A stretch of DNA of 64,000 nucleotides, taken from Vespa crabro. Lineage: Eukaryota; Arthropoda; Insecta; Hymenoptera; Vespidae. Both the position numbers and the translations under genes were made by a program. Location: NCBI RefSeq assembly GCF_910589235.1, contig NC_060963.1:316501-380500 (forward strand), written 5' to 3'. The notes beneath the pieces are model-generated. The model did no database searches. It was not told where the DNA came from and saw only the letters and a program-made list of their open reading frames with translations. Each line of letters starts with the position of its first letter. The stretch's first letter is position 1. Shown piece after piece: positions 10,220 to 21,067 of this stretch.

Positions 10220-12357
10220 GGTTTCCGGTCGAATCAAGTTCATTGGCGGACCATCGAGATACTCCATCATCAATGTTGTCCAAAATATTGATAACGAAAC
10301 GCGCATCATTGGAAATTTTCATCCGAACATTTCAGAGACGGGAAGGGAAGTGATAGGTGGTAGATTGGATTTGAACATCTCCGCGTTCGTATGGCTGTCG
10401 AAAACTATGCCCGACGACGGCTCCGAGCCTCCTCCTAAATGCGTTTTCAGCGGACTCGCTGAACTTTTAGAAGTTTCCTGCGAAGCGGCCATCGTGATCG
10501 TCAATATCATCGGCTTCGGTCTCCTTGGAATATTGCTCATCATTGGTTTTATTTTTGTCAAGAGAAAGTACGTAAAGCTCGCAACGATCTTGTTTTTCAC
10601 ATTTACAAATGTTTGCTTCTTTCCTACTTTTTCGTTTCTTTCTTTTTTTTTTGTCTTTTTCTGTTCGACCAGGTACGACGAGAAAGTTCGACTTCATGAG
10701 AAATATATGAAGTCTTTGGGACTTGACTTTTCCAAATTGGATACCTCGAGCCTAGACAAATGGGACATACCGCGAAATAGAGTTGTGATCAATAGAAAGA
10801 TCGGCGAGGGTGCTTTCGGCACAGTATACGGTGGCGAAGCTTTCTTCCCTGAAAAGGGTTGGCTGGCTGTCGCGGTGAAAACATTGAAAGTTGGAAGTTC
10901 GACCGACGAAAAATCAGACTTTTTGAGCGAATTTGAAGTTATGAAAAGATTCGAGCATAAAAATATTATCAAGCTTCTTGGCGTTTGCTTAAAGTCCGAA
11001 CCCGTTCTCACGGTTATGGAATTCATGCTGTACGGTGATTTGAAAACGTATCTACTCGCGAGAAGACATTTGGTAAACGATCAAAGCTACGAGGATTCGG
11101 ACGAGATATCGAATAAAAAATTAACAGCTATGGCTTTGGACGTCGCAAGAGCTCTGAGTTATTTAGCGCAATTAAAATATGTTCATAGGTAGTAAATCTT
11201 TTACTTATCGAAGCGTAAAGGTATTATTCGTTCGTCGGATAATACCTATCGATCGCGATTAATCGATGAATTTCTTTTCCTCAGAGATGTTGCTTCTCGT
11301 AATTGCCTGATAAATGCACAACGAGTCGTTAAGCTCGGCGACTTTGGTATGACCAGGCCGATGTACGAGAACGATTATTATAGATTTAATAGAAAAGGTA
11401 TTTTATCATCAAACGAATCGTTTAAGCCGTCTTATGTCTGAAATATATTTCGAATTTTGTTCAATCATAAATCGTTTCTTATGCCAAGCAGGTATGTTGC
11501 CCGTACGATGGATGGCACCAGAGTCCCTTGGTTTGGGAATATTTAGCGCTGCCTCCGACGTATGGTCGTATGGCGTTTTGCTCTACGAGATTATTACATT
11601 TGGGAGCTTCCCTTTCCAAGGGATGAGCAATAACGAGGTTTTAGCTCACGTTAAGGCCGGCAATAGTCTCGTAGTTCCTAAAGGTGTCAAGTCACCGCTG
11701 TAAGTATCGAAAATAACGAATCATAGAAGGGATGACAGCGAAATTTTATTGATATTAACATTCTTTCTTATCTATAGAGAAAACTTGATGTACTCTTGCT
11801 GGTCCGTAAATCAACATGAGAGACCATCGGCACCGGAGATCGTCGAGTTTTTGGCGACGAATCCTCGAATTTTATCTCCTTGCCTCGACGTACCTCTTGC
11901 TAGTGTACAGCTTGAACACACCGGGCAAATGGAGATGCATCTGACGGATAGCGTGAGAAAATTCTCTTTGCCCTGGTCGCAGCAACAACAGTCGTCTACG
12001 CAATCGTCCGATCCAACGTCGTCGATTACGTCGACCAGTCCGCCTCTACTCGAAATAAATTCCCACGATGACAATCAAAATCTGGAGTTCTCTTCGGACA
12101 GAAGAGTTTCCAGTCAAGATGGTACAATTCCTTTGTTAGGTCTCGAAAGAACGATAAAGGGGCCCGTTGCTTCTCGCCAGAATTCCAACAAGCAACAGAA
12201 AGACATTGTACACAAGTACGTCAATCTTTTGCCAGGAATGGTGACCTCGACGAGGCAACTTAGTAGGAATGGCAATGCGGGAAACGTACAAACGGAAGAA
12301 ATGGTGTCCATGATGTCAAGGAATAACAAGGACACCGAGGAAGTCTCCGTTCTCTGA
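7396..12357 (+). CDS. Venus kinase receptor (VKR), 11 exons, 1340 aa
   Basis: Exons: 7396-7486, 7563-7785, 7873-8388, 8463-9381, 9468-9581, 9703-10098, 10221-10567, 10673-11188, 11285-11397, 11492-11699, 11778-12357. All introns are GT-AG, 74-122 bp, and the joins keep one frame of 4023 nt ending in TGA. The protein has a signal peptide, an OpuAC-like domain (about 37-388), a Venus flytrap (about 395-815), one membrane helix (842-866), a tyrosine kinase (about 906-1178) and a long tail. The order flytrap-membrane-kinase defines Venus kinase receptors. Known members respond to L-amino acids (Apis mellifera and others) or, in Aedes, to the neuroparsin-related ovary ecdysteroidogenic hormone, and act in reproduction. 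Ligand and tissue here are unknown. No stop, frameshift or missing catalytic residue is seen, so the gene looks functional. Exon edges rest on consensus only. Confidence 0.93.
7580..8796 (+). other. N-terminal OpuAC-like (type 2 periplasmic-binding) domain
   Basis: Residues about 37-388, across exons 2-4. Landmarks in order: KTIGLRFE after the start of the fold, LEEVLGY at 68-74, EVWIP at 114-118, FAWFVPEKLY near 145-154, a VKVAWVGS strand, VHWTP at 284-288, and KVVWTGL at 324-330 before a helical end. The pattern (LE..LGY, E.W.P, W.VP, a W.TP strand followed by a phenylalanine/proline strand, then KV.W..L and an amphipathic C-terminal helix) is the one I know from glycine-betaine/proline ABC-transporter binding proteins (OpuAC/ProX type). 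A loop with three N-glycosylation sequons (N267, N271, N275) sits before the VHWTP strand. Whether it binds ligand is unknown. Confidence 0.62.
8815..10406 (+). other. Venus flytrap (type 1 periplasmic-binding, ANF-receptor-like) domain
   Basis: Residues about 395-815, across exons 4-7. LYVGGIFPMTG is the classic first strand and turn, followed by AANMAREAIN. GVLGPACSETVEPL is the ligand-pocket loop shared with GABA-B and metabotropic glutamate receptors. IISYSAEGSSF and YPYFFRT follow, then a GWRRVASLTED strand that opens the second lobe. YAGYAYDAMWTYAYAMD and TDFNGVSGRIKF close the fold. The small-residue/serine pocket fits an amino-acid-type binding site. Which ligand binds cannot be told from the sequence. 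Confidence 0.9.
10180..10216 (+). repeat. Poly(T) tract of 37 bp forming the end of intron 6
   Basis: A pure T run leading directly into ATAG at the 3' end of the 122-bp intron 10099-10220. It serves as the polypyrimidine tract of this acceptor. Its homopolymer nature means its length is likely to vary between individuals or to be mis-sequenced. Confidence 0.95.
10485..10559 (+). other. Single transmembrane helix of the receptor
   Basis: Residues about 842-866 are uninterrupted hydrophobic amino acids (AAIVIVNIIGFGLLG... to IFV), followed by the basic stop-transfer KRK at 867-869. The intron 7 donor falls inside the third of these basic codons. Confidence 0.92.
10568..10672 (+). other. Intron 7: stop-free and a multiple of three
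   Basis: This 105-bp intron has a GTACGT donor and a long T-rich acceptor tract ending in ACCAG. It contains no in-frame stop, so retention would insert exactly 35 residues between the membrane helix and the kinase. The insert would be strongly hydrophobic and Phe-rich, because the polypyrimidine tract reads as TTT codons. I call it an intron because splicing rejoins KRK to YDEKVRL at consensus sites and because every neighbouring intron is of similar size. Confidence 0.85.
10782..11868 (+). other. Tyrosine kinase catalytic domain, insulin-receptor-like
   Basis: Residues about 906-1178, across exons 8-11. Visible motifs: glycine loop GEGAFG at 913-918, AVAVK with K938, helix-C glutamate E955 in FLSEFEVM, HRDVASRN at 1040-1047 (proton acceptor D1042), DFG at 1060-1062, activation-loop tyrosines Y1068/Y1072/Y1073, VRWMAPES, DVWSYGVLLYEI and CW...ERPSAPEIV. 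HRDVASRN and VRWMAPES mark a tyrosine kinase. The YxxxYY spacing and MLPVRWMAPESL are typical of the insulin-receptor group, to which VKR kinases are related. All residues needed for catalysis are present. Confidence 0.95.
11219..11247 (+). other. Small perfect inverted repeat inside intron 8
   Basis: AGGTATTAT at 11219-11227 and ATAATACCT at 11239-11247 are perfect inverted copies with an 11-bp loop. The 96-bp intron could fold a short hairpin here, between the donor (11189) and the acceptor (11284). No function is shown. Confidence 0.7.
11869..12354 (+). other. C-terminal cytoplasmic tail (residues about 1179-1340)
   Basis: A low-complexity Ser/Thr/Gln-rich stretch (SQQQQSSTQSS) is followed by a more ordered end. 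YVNL at 1295-1298 fits the pYxN consensus for the SH2 domain of Grb2, which would suit coupling to Ras/MAPK if phosphorylated. The last residues are EEVSVL. Downstream coupling is inferred from the motif only. Confidence 0.75.
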
Positions 12358-12870
12358 TATGGCCACTAGTCAAAAGTTTTGTTAGATAATGTAAGAGTTT
12401 AATCGATCAGAGTTTGTGGCCACACAAAAAGTAAAAAGGGCTGCAAGTGTGTATAACGTGCGTGGACGATTTATAAAGAGGCAGAATAGAGCTTAGAATT
12501 TATAAATCGACGGTTACTAGTTCGAGGTATATATCTTTTGTTAGAACTTTTTAAGAGCCAAAGAATAACAATTTCGTTACATTTGTTCTACCGAGAGAGT
12601 TTATGGTAGAGCCAATTGATGATCAAGCTTTGAATCGTTGCCAAAATTCTTGGCCAGTTTTACTAGCTACGGCTATTCCAAAACAATGTATACCAAAATA
12701 TTCTTCCTTTTTTAATGTACGATCTATGTACTAGATGTGCGATCAATAATTGCGCCGCTTTCCTAAAAATATGAGGGTGCGACCAGAAGGTTAAACGTTC
12801 GACGATGTCTTAAAGCTCGTTGAAGATTTTTTTGAGTATAAATAAAACGAACTGAGAGATTTAAAATAGA
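12358..12870 (+). other. Probable 3' untranslated region of the receptor gene
   Basis: From the TGA stop to just past the first AATAAA hexamer at 12841. AT-rich and without coding signal. The true cleavage site is not determined. Confidence 0.5.
12841..12846 (+). terminator. Candidate poly(A) signal AATAAA
   Basis: First canonical hexamer after the stop codon, 484 bp downstream, in an AT-rich context. Later hexamers exist, so this may not be the one used. Confidence 0.5.
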
Positions 12871-13419
12871 TCTCTAGACGATATTCCGTCGCATTAGTCG
12901 GTCGAAAGATATAATAGGATACTTAAATGGATTGCGTATAGCTTTCGTTAGCAATAAGACGCACGCGTTAAAAACGTCGACGGTCGAGACATTTTGTAGT
13001 AAGAAAGTACTGGCCAATCTGATCCTAAATTGTACATCGATTGACTTCCGCTCGATCTACTTTTGAGACTGATACATACATAGTAAAATTAAGCCATGTT
13101 TATTACGATCTGATGTTATCGATATAAAGAGACACTATTTCACCAACGACAATATTAATATCTGCGTAAGTAATTTTTTATAGCGACTTACTCTAAGAGA
13201 AAAAGAAACAAATTTGCATTTTCTTCCTTTCTCAAAAATTATAGAATTATATCTTATCGCAAAGAGATTAATTTTACAGAGTCATCGTGTTTCCTCACTT
13301 GTTCTCACTTCATATAGATGTCTATATTTATTCATTTTTATAATAGCACGAAAAGAGAGATGGCTCGTTTTAAATAGAGCCCGAATAGTATAATATTCCG
13401 TAAGACTTTTGGATTAAAA

Positions 13420-13494
13420 GAAGAAAAAAAGAAAAAAGAAAAGAGAAGAAAAAAAAAAAAAGAAAGAAGAAAAAAAGAAGAGAAAAAAAGAAAG
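13420..13494. repeat. Purine (A/G) tract
   Basis: About 75 bp of almost pure A and G on the plus strand, irregular in period. It could form a triplex-prone mirror region but is most simply a degenerate microsatellite. Confidence 0.9.
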
Positions 13495-15698
13495 CTGTTA
13501 TTTTACATGCACACGCGTAGATTAGTAAACCGTTCTTATTTTATTTATTTTTATAACACTTATATATAGATAAAATATCTTTCGAATATCAAGAGGGATA
13601 TTACTTTCAAAACTTGAAACACTTTCTAGGACATTTTTATCACTGTGACTTGACAGCATAATACTAAGAAAGATATTAAAAATTGATAAAAAGATGAAAA
13701 AAGAAACAAAAAAAAGAAACAAAAAAGGAAAAAAAGAGAGAAACGAAACTTCGTAGCATTATGGTACATAGCATTTGATAAAATCTTATATATTGAAAGA
13801 GCAAATGGCAAGAGTCATGACATTTCTTAAAAACATGTTTTATCTAAGCTCGTAACAATATCTTTCGTTGCAATTATTATAAATTTTTACCCACATGTAA
13901 CTTAGTTTGTAATACGTAATTGTAAATGTTATCTTTCACTATGATCACTCGTCTTATCAAGCCGACTGTGCTCGACCTCGATCGATCGATTACGTTGCCA
14001 TTTTATCCTCGCTGAATATCATTAATTTAACATTCGCTTAATCGTTAAATTTGTACGATATCTAAAACTATTTATTAATCTACAAAGAGAAGCTTTTTGA
14101 AAAGATATAGAAACTTAGTTGTCTCTTCGTTTTAATGCATAAAGAAAGCTCGATGAACGATTCTATTATGTCAACTTAGGATAACGTTAAGAGGCAAACG
14201 GCGAAGAGCTTGAAAAGTTAATAATTACAAATGGTCATTATATTGACACGCGTAATGATTTTCTCGACAGAATTCGCACAGCTGGAATTTAGAGAAATAT
14301 TTTGGCATTCTGATTTCTCTTCGTCTTTAACGAAATAATTATATTAGTAAAACGGATCAAAGATATTTTTATCTCGCGCAAAAAATTGAAAAATTGATTT
14401 CGCGAAAGACGTAAGAGATGTCATTTCATATTTCTAATTCAATTCCAGTCTTTAGCTTTTAAATATTTAAACGCGTAATATTCGTATTTTTACTGCAGAG
14501 CATTCCTAGTCTTCTTATTATTGGAGGAAAAGCAGTATATTAAAATAAATGACAAAGAATTCCAACACCGTGAATGATATTGCACCCGTCTTCGGTGATA
14601 TGCTCGATCCTTCTGGATCTTTGCGTATCGCAAACGTAGACTTGAACCGTTTATTTGATTATAACGAATAGCGTTAATGCGTTGATATCGTATCGACCAA
14701 CAAATTTTCTTCCTATCTGTTAGCTTTACGAGAAAACGATTGAAGATCTATTTTTCGAGATTTTTGATTTTACTCTCGCAAATCATTATTTATTCTTACA
14801 TCATGTGCGTGAACAACCAGAGTTTAGGACGCAATTATTCACGCGCATTCTGTATATTATTATTTTGTACATACGAAGTGTGCCTGATAACGTTTATTAT
14901 TCGTTCTCGAATTATATGTTAAAAGAATGTTCAATTTATAAAACATTTGATATCGCATATTATTTCTGTGGCCTTTTTCCCTTCGTCTTTATAAAATTTC
15001 AATTTGGCGCGCTCAAGAAGAACTCTCTGTAATGTCGATCGACGGTAATTAATCTGCCTGCTCTACTATCCGTTGGTACTTTATCGGCCGTGAGGATTTT
15101 TTCATTATCAATTTCATTCATCAATTTTTGTCAATTAAGCTCGTGATGGTAGTCCTATAATGATATCATTGAAATGTTTAATCCTTCACCTAACGAATGG
15201 AGATGAATTTAATGAGAAAAGCCATTTGAAAAAATCTGTTCCTGTTCTATTCGAAGACTAATTCTTAGGCACGAGATTGAGGACATCACCGAGGATGAGA
15301 AAAAAGGAGGATTACAAAAACTCGTAAAATATATGCACGGCGCCACGTAGGAACGATGCGGGTCCATCCGAATTCCGAAGCTTTCAAGATCTTACGATAT
15401 CACCGTCTTAACTTGGCCACGACGTTTCGTTCCCTCTTTCACAATTTCTTTATTTTTCTTGGTAGCTTTAAATCGAACGATACTCAAAAAATTGATACCG
15501 GACATTGTATGCACGTTGCGTTATTATCTATAAAAATAGGTACTCGCTTTTGCGGAAGAGGAGGTATCGAGCGTTGATATAGATTTAAATAAAATATTCT
15601 AACGAGACCATTCTCTTATCTACGATTGAGAAGACACGGTTTCTCGTGAAAGGAAAGAAAAGTAGCGACGAAAAGGGAAGAGAGAAAAAAAAAATATA

Positions 15699-15722
15699 TA
15701 TATATATATATATACATATATA
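15699..15722. repeat. (TA)n microsatellite
   Basis: A short TA run following a poly(A) stretch, with one C interruption. Confidence 0.95.
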
Positions 15723-16299
15723 AGAAGGTAGAAATAAAGGGAAGGAGACACTTCTCGTGGAGGATCTCTCGGAGCGATCTCTCCAAGAGTAGTACCTACT
15801 AATGGCATCGAGAAACGATCTCTTTCTTATTTCTCTCTTTCCTTTCTTTCTCATCGAGAAACGAAGCTCTTGCTTTGTGCTCGTAGCGAGCGCGCTTAAC
15901 TCCCGGTGTGTCGCGAGTTTCGTTTATACGACGTAACGCGCGTACAGTTACGTAAGATCGTGCGGGCGTTCGAGCTTATCTGATTGTCCACCGTAGACCC
16001 GGCCAGAAGTCGTTTCTCGAAAGTTATGTCGCATGCACGTGAAGGGAGGAGGAAGAGAAGAAGAAGAAGAAAAAGACTCGTTGAAATTGCACAAGAGGCT
16101 CCTCCGAGAACTCTTTTTTTTTTTTTATCGTGCCTCTTTCGATCGTCGTTATTTACCGAGGACCGAATCCTTCGATCGATGTATTCACGACCGAATGAGT
16201 TTAGGATCTATAAACGAGAATATTACTCATCGTTAAACGGACAAAAGTAATGGAACCTATAAACGTTAACTATAGCGTCAAGTTTCTAACGGAAATCTA

Positions 16300-16400
16300 A
16301 CAAGATTAATTACAAATCAGCCGAGATAATTATTTATCCATGACGATTTAACCGCCGGCACTTGCATTTTATGCAAATATGCAGAGCGTGCGCTTCTTAT
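16300..16400. promoter_or_regulatory. Candidate cis-regulatory cluster with octamer palindrome
   Basis: Contains GATTAATTA, GATAATTATT and the inverted repeat TTGCAT-TTT-ATGCAA at 16362-16376, whose right half extends to a consensus POU octamer ATGCAAAT (16371-16378). Homeodomain-type AT cores next to an octamer dimer are common in enhancers. There is no conservation or expression evidence here. Confidence 0.3.
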
Positions 16401-16786
16401 ATTATCTCTCGGAGACGGTGACGAAGGTATAAAATGTCGCTGGTAGGATAGACAATCACTCTCTCTCTCTCTCCCTCCTTTGTTCTATCTCATTCCGAAG
16501 CTCTATAAAGCGTCTTCATTACGGAGCGAGGTGTCGTGTTACTTTAATTACACATCACGGTCATCGTAAACGTTCGTCCGTATGTGAAGCCAATAAACAC
16601 AACAAAGGAAATCTCCGTTAAAAGATCGCGGTGGACCGGATAAATCTTAGTAGCGAATCAGTTATGCTCGCGTGGCTACGCTCGTGTCGGTGGGCGTAAA
16701 TGACTGAAGAAAGAGACGTATTTACGTCGCACGCACCGTATCCCCTCGCTCGCTTTGATTTACAAATATGCGAGACATTGGGAAAT

Positions 16787-16791
<5 letters not shown>

Positions 16792-16838
<47 letters not shown>
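16792..16838. repeat. (CT)n microsatellite
   Basis: A pure CT dinucleotide run of about 47 bp. Confidence 0.97.
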
Positions 16839-16842
<4 letters not shown>

Positions 16843-17236
16843 GAAACAATAACAACGGCGTTTTATTTAGTACGAAGATCAATCACGAGCAGCTCGCGTT
16901 TGAATCTCGAAGAGAGTCATGCTAAAGGTCAGTCCAACCGAGAAGAGCCACTTTAAATCTGTTTAACGTCTCGGCATAGCGAATACGGTAGCAAAGAGAG
17001 TCCGTGGATCCATTAGAGGATGGAATTAGTTCTGCGCAAGAGCCAAGGGTAATGCGACGATGCGGAGGATGTTGGCGAAGGCGGCACTACTACTTGGCAA
17101 GGGAGAAAGAGAGAAAGAGGGTAAGAGGGAAGGAAAGGGAAACGAAGTCCGGCTATCACGCTGGCCGGAGGTCGCGGATTTATGACCGGCCGGGTTTTAT
17201 GCGCTGTTTGCCGAGGAAGAAGGAGCAACGAGCGAA

Positions 17237-17239
<3 letters not shown>

Positions 17240-17284
<45 letters not shown>
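17240..17284. repeat. (GA)n microsatellite
   Basis: A pure GA dinucleotide run of about 45 bp. Confidence 0.97.
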
Positions 17285-17288
<4 letters not shown>

Positions 17289-20200
17289 ATTATTTCCTAG
17301 TCCGCTTTTACATTTCAATTTAGTTTCTTTGACCACTCGCTCACTCGCAATAGAGCCTTAAGAGCGACGGTAGACAATCGGAGGACGAAAGTTGTATTTT
17401 CTTCTTATTTTGAAATTCCAATTGTTTTACTTTTTTGATTTCGTCTTTTCGTTCCAACGATCCGTAAAAATATGAGAGCAAACTAATTAGTTGGGATTAT
17501 TAGAGACAATATGGCAAATTACGCTTAGTCAGTCTGGCCGTGGAGGGAGATCGAGCGGGGAGATAGATAGACAAGAAGGCGCTCGGAGCGTCAGCGCGAA
17601 TTTCGTTCATTAATTATACGCGACCTGACTATTACAAGATCGCTTTAATTGCACTTACGCAATCGGAGCTTCGATCGATATATCACGCCGCACCGAGTCG
17701 GAACCTCCCCGGGGGGTGTTTTGCGACGACGTGTATAGACCCGTCGGCCTGCCATACCTTTTCTTTTCTTTTTACAGCTTCGACGAACGGCCCAAATGAT
17801 TTACAAATTAACGCGATTAAGAAGCCGGTTTGCTTCTCCCTATCTCAGGGACAATGTTCTTTGATCTTTCGACGATTAATAACGTTTCTTTTGAATCCAA
17901 CCAGGGATCATTTGTATTTCCTGTTCGACGTTCTCAACAACATCGTTTTCGTGTGAAAATACTAGTCGATTTTATTTGGTAAAGCCGAAAAGAGAAATCA
18001 ATACGGTCTAAGATAGATATATCGCGCAGATATTTAAGAGATCGCACGGGTCGTACGATAAACGATTTATCGTAGAAAAAGAAAAAGAAAAACATTACGA
18101 AGAGCACCGTAATCACATTACGTTCGGTTACGCTCGTAATGAGTCAAAGTCTTTCATCCTTTTGCTCTTTTTTTTTTTTTTACTTTTCTTTTTCTTTCCT
18201 CTTAGTCGTCCACTTTCGTAGCTCGTAAAGTATCTCGGTTAGACTTAGACGCTCGAGACGGTACGAGTTACGATACGAACGACGTAACTCGCCTTGGTAT
18301 CGTATCTCTTAGTTTATGCTTATATAATCGCGCCGCATTATGATTGCAGTTACTAGGGCTGTGCGCCGGCGTCGTTAACACATCGCACCGGAGGCTCAAA
18401 TGAGTCAGAATGACCTCTCACCGCAGCGAGATATCCAGTACAGTGGATCGAATGTCCGACACCCACGGTTCGTCGATCGCCGATAGATCACGCTCGATCG
18501 TAAATAGATCATTCGCTGGTGCACGTGGGCGCGGCGAGGCCCGAAATCGAGGCGTTATCAAGAGCAATTTTTCTCACCTATCGCTTTATCTCCTTTTCTT
18601 TTCTGTGATTCTCGAAATGTCATCGGACGGTTTAAAAGAGAAGGACTTTTGTTCGCGACGAAATCGATTGCGAGAATTGCGCAATCGCGATTCTATTGGG
18701 GTACCAGAGCGAAACGTAAATTCGCCTTTTTCTCTACTACTCCCGAGTATCTTATTCACTTTGTTCACGTTGTTAATGGATAACGAGCTAGATCCGATGT
18801 TTTGCGACGAACATAAAGGTTTTTAGTCAAAGTAAGCCCGGTCACAACAGCATGGAACGATGCGAAATTGGAGGAGGTGGTAGGTTCACCTAACGAAACT
18901 ATGTCGATAGATAGAGGTGTGTGTAGGTACGCGTAGCTCGGCGGGGGTTGATGAAAGTTATTATGCAGCGTTAACGACCTGCGGATAAGGGGATTGTTTA
19001 CGATCGCCGTAAGTTAGCCATTGTTTGCTCGCTAGAAAATATTATCTCTCTATCGTTTGTTTTACGACTGCATTCCCGCATTGGTCCGCATTGTCGCAAG
19101 AAGAGCAGGGAACGAGAGACCGAGAGGCTCGATAGAGGTAAACGAAGACGTTCGATCGTTGGAACGAGATCGAGAAATCTCGATAGACGTTCTAGTGCGT
19201 GTTATGGACTCATGCGTTATGGACTTTGTTAAATGGAAGAGCTAAAACGATTTGAGAGAATAGAACGAAACGTCTCTCTCTCTCTCTCTCTCTCTCAAAT
19301 TGGATGTTTTTTATCGGAATTAAATCGAATAGACGTTGCGAATCGATTCAGCGGAAATACGTTTAAGAATTTTTGGAGAATACTTAACGACGACGCCCAT
19401 TAACGTTTCCTACGCTAGCTAGAGTAGTTATGTACTACCTTCCATGTCACTTCATTGTTTGCAAATGTCGATTAACCCTCGCAAGAAGTTCACGATTATT
19501 CGACTGTCTCGTTAAGAGTCGCTGCTAATTGTAATCGCAAGACTTTCGTAGGATTCGTACGAGTTTGGCGAGCTGTGGCATTCGCGAAATCGCTCGACGT
19601 CGGGAAGACATGGGCCGAGTTCTTTATTTTCACTGAGCGGGAACGGGCAGGTGAAAAATCGTGACGGAAGAACGGATAGACGTTAACGACGCATTGTCTT
19701 AGTCGGCGTACCATTGTGTTAAATGTCTTCTGGATAAGTGAAATGCGACGACGTTACGCGTTGTTCGCCTTTAGAAGAGGCGTTAAGATTAATAAAAGAT
19801 TTTATTCACATTCCTCTCCATTATTCATTTCCCTGGAAAAAGGAATATCTTTCTGATCAAATTATTACGATTTGATCACGTTCCACGATCGAAAGTAATC
19901 GTTTATTATAATGGATCAAGATCAACAGCTCGCGCAACTATTTGAATACTTAGTAAATTACCGCGACGCTATTATTGTCTAGAATTTAATGGGCTTTCTA
20001 ATAGAAAATAAATCGATTTCAGTATATCGTTCCTTCGAAGGCGCATTCGAATTTACGTGATTTACGCTCTATAATCTCTCAACATTGCAATGTATTTCAT
20101 AAATGAGAGAGCGATTATCTCGAAATAGTTATTAGATGAGACGGGGAAAGGACGGATTAAGGGGAATAAAAGTTGCGGAAAGTAGAAAGGAATAAAGTTT

Positions 20201-21025
20201 TGAGCGCGAGGCTGCCAACGCGATCGATGGTAGTAGGAGAGCTCGCAATGTAGGTACGGAAACGGGAGGTGGCAATGTATAGCTAATACCTACCACCGCG
20301 GAGGTGGTTTGAAACGTGAAATAATCACGCGTGGTCGAGCGACAGACATCGAATGAGTCACGCTCTGACAATAATGTAAGCGACTCGCGCTCGTGCTAAC
20401 CCAAGCTACTTGCCATCTCTCGATGGCCGATAACGAAGAAGAGACGAGGAGCGCGAATCTATGGATAGTAAAAGCGTCGAGAAAAAGGGGAAAATAAAAT
20501 GGAGAAAGGGAAAGACCTTAGAAGTTGGGTATACCATGGTTAAGGAAAGGAAGAATAAGAATGAAATGTTACGACTGATTTACCGACTTGCTTTTACGTG
20601 TAATCGATTGGTTTGACTCGTAACGGAGGAAAACCAAGGATTATTTCTCGCTCGACTTAATCGCTCGAGAACGAGACGACGACTTTTCATTGGATGTCTT
20701 GCGCGGAGATATCTATGCGACTGCGACGGCGACTGCGACGTTATAGATAAATTTGCAATTAACGGAATACGAACGGTGCATGCCGGTGCGAATCGTGTCG
20801 AATCGATACGATGCGCGTTCTGGGAGGCACGATTTCTAATGTCACGAGGATGCTTCTCCCCCGGGATACGCGGTGCACGTGGGTGTCCCATTAAGATTAC
20901 CGATCTGCACGAGCATTCATCGCGGCAAGTGTCGAGCGCCGTTTTCTTCGCGTACTACTTACCTATAGTATTATTCCTGCCTAGCCATCCATGTGCAACG
21001 TGCTTTGCCTTTTCCTGCCCTCGCC

Positions 21026-21067
<42 letters not shown>
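21026..21067. repeat. (GA)n microsatellite
   Basis: A GA run of about 42 bp with a single T interruption near the middle. Confidence 0.97.

Larger units (their letters stand above)
12871..16260. other. AT-rich non-coding stretch
   Basis: No supported gene. It includes purine-rich low-complexity blocks at about 13420-13494 and 13694-13744 and a TA run at 15699-15722. Frames here are short and dominated by lysine/phenylalanine from A/T runs. Confidence 0.6.

Noticed and set aside
18410..18826. 138-codon plus-strand frame
   Set aside because: Residue composition follows the local CG/AT words; no domain, signal or splice context.
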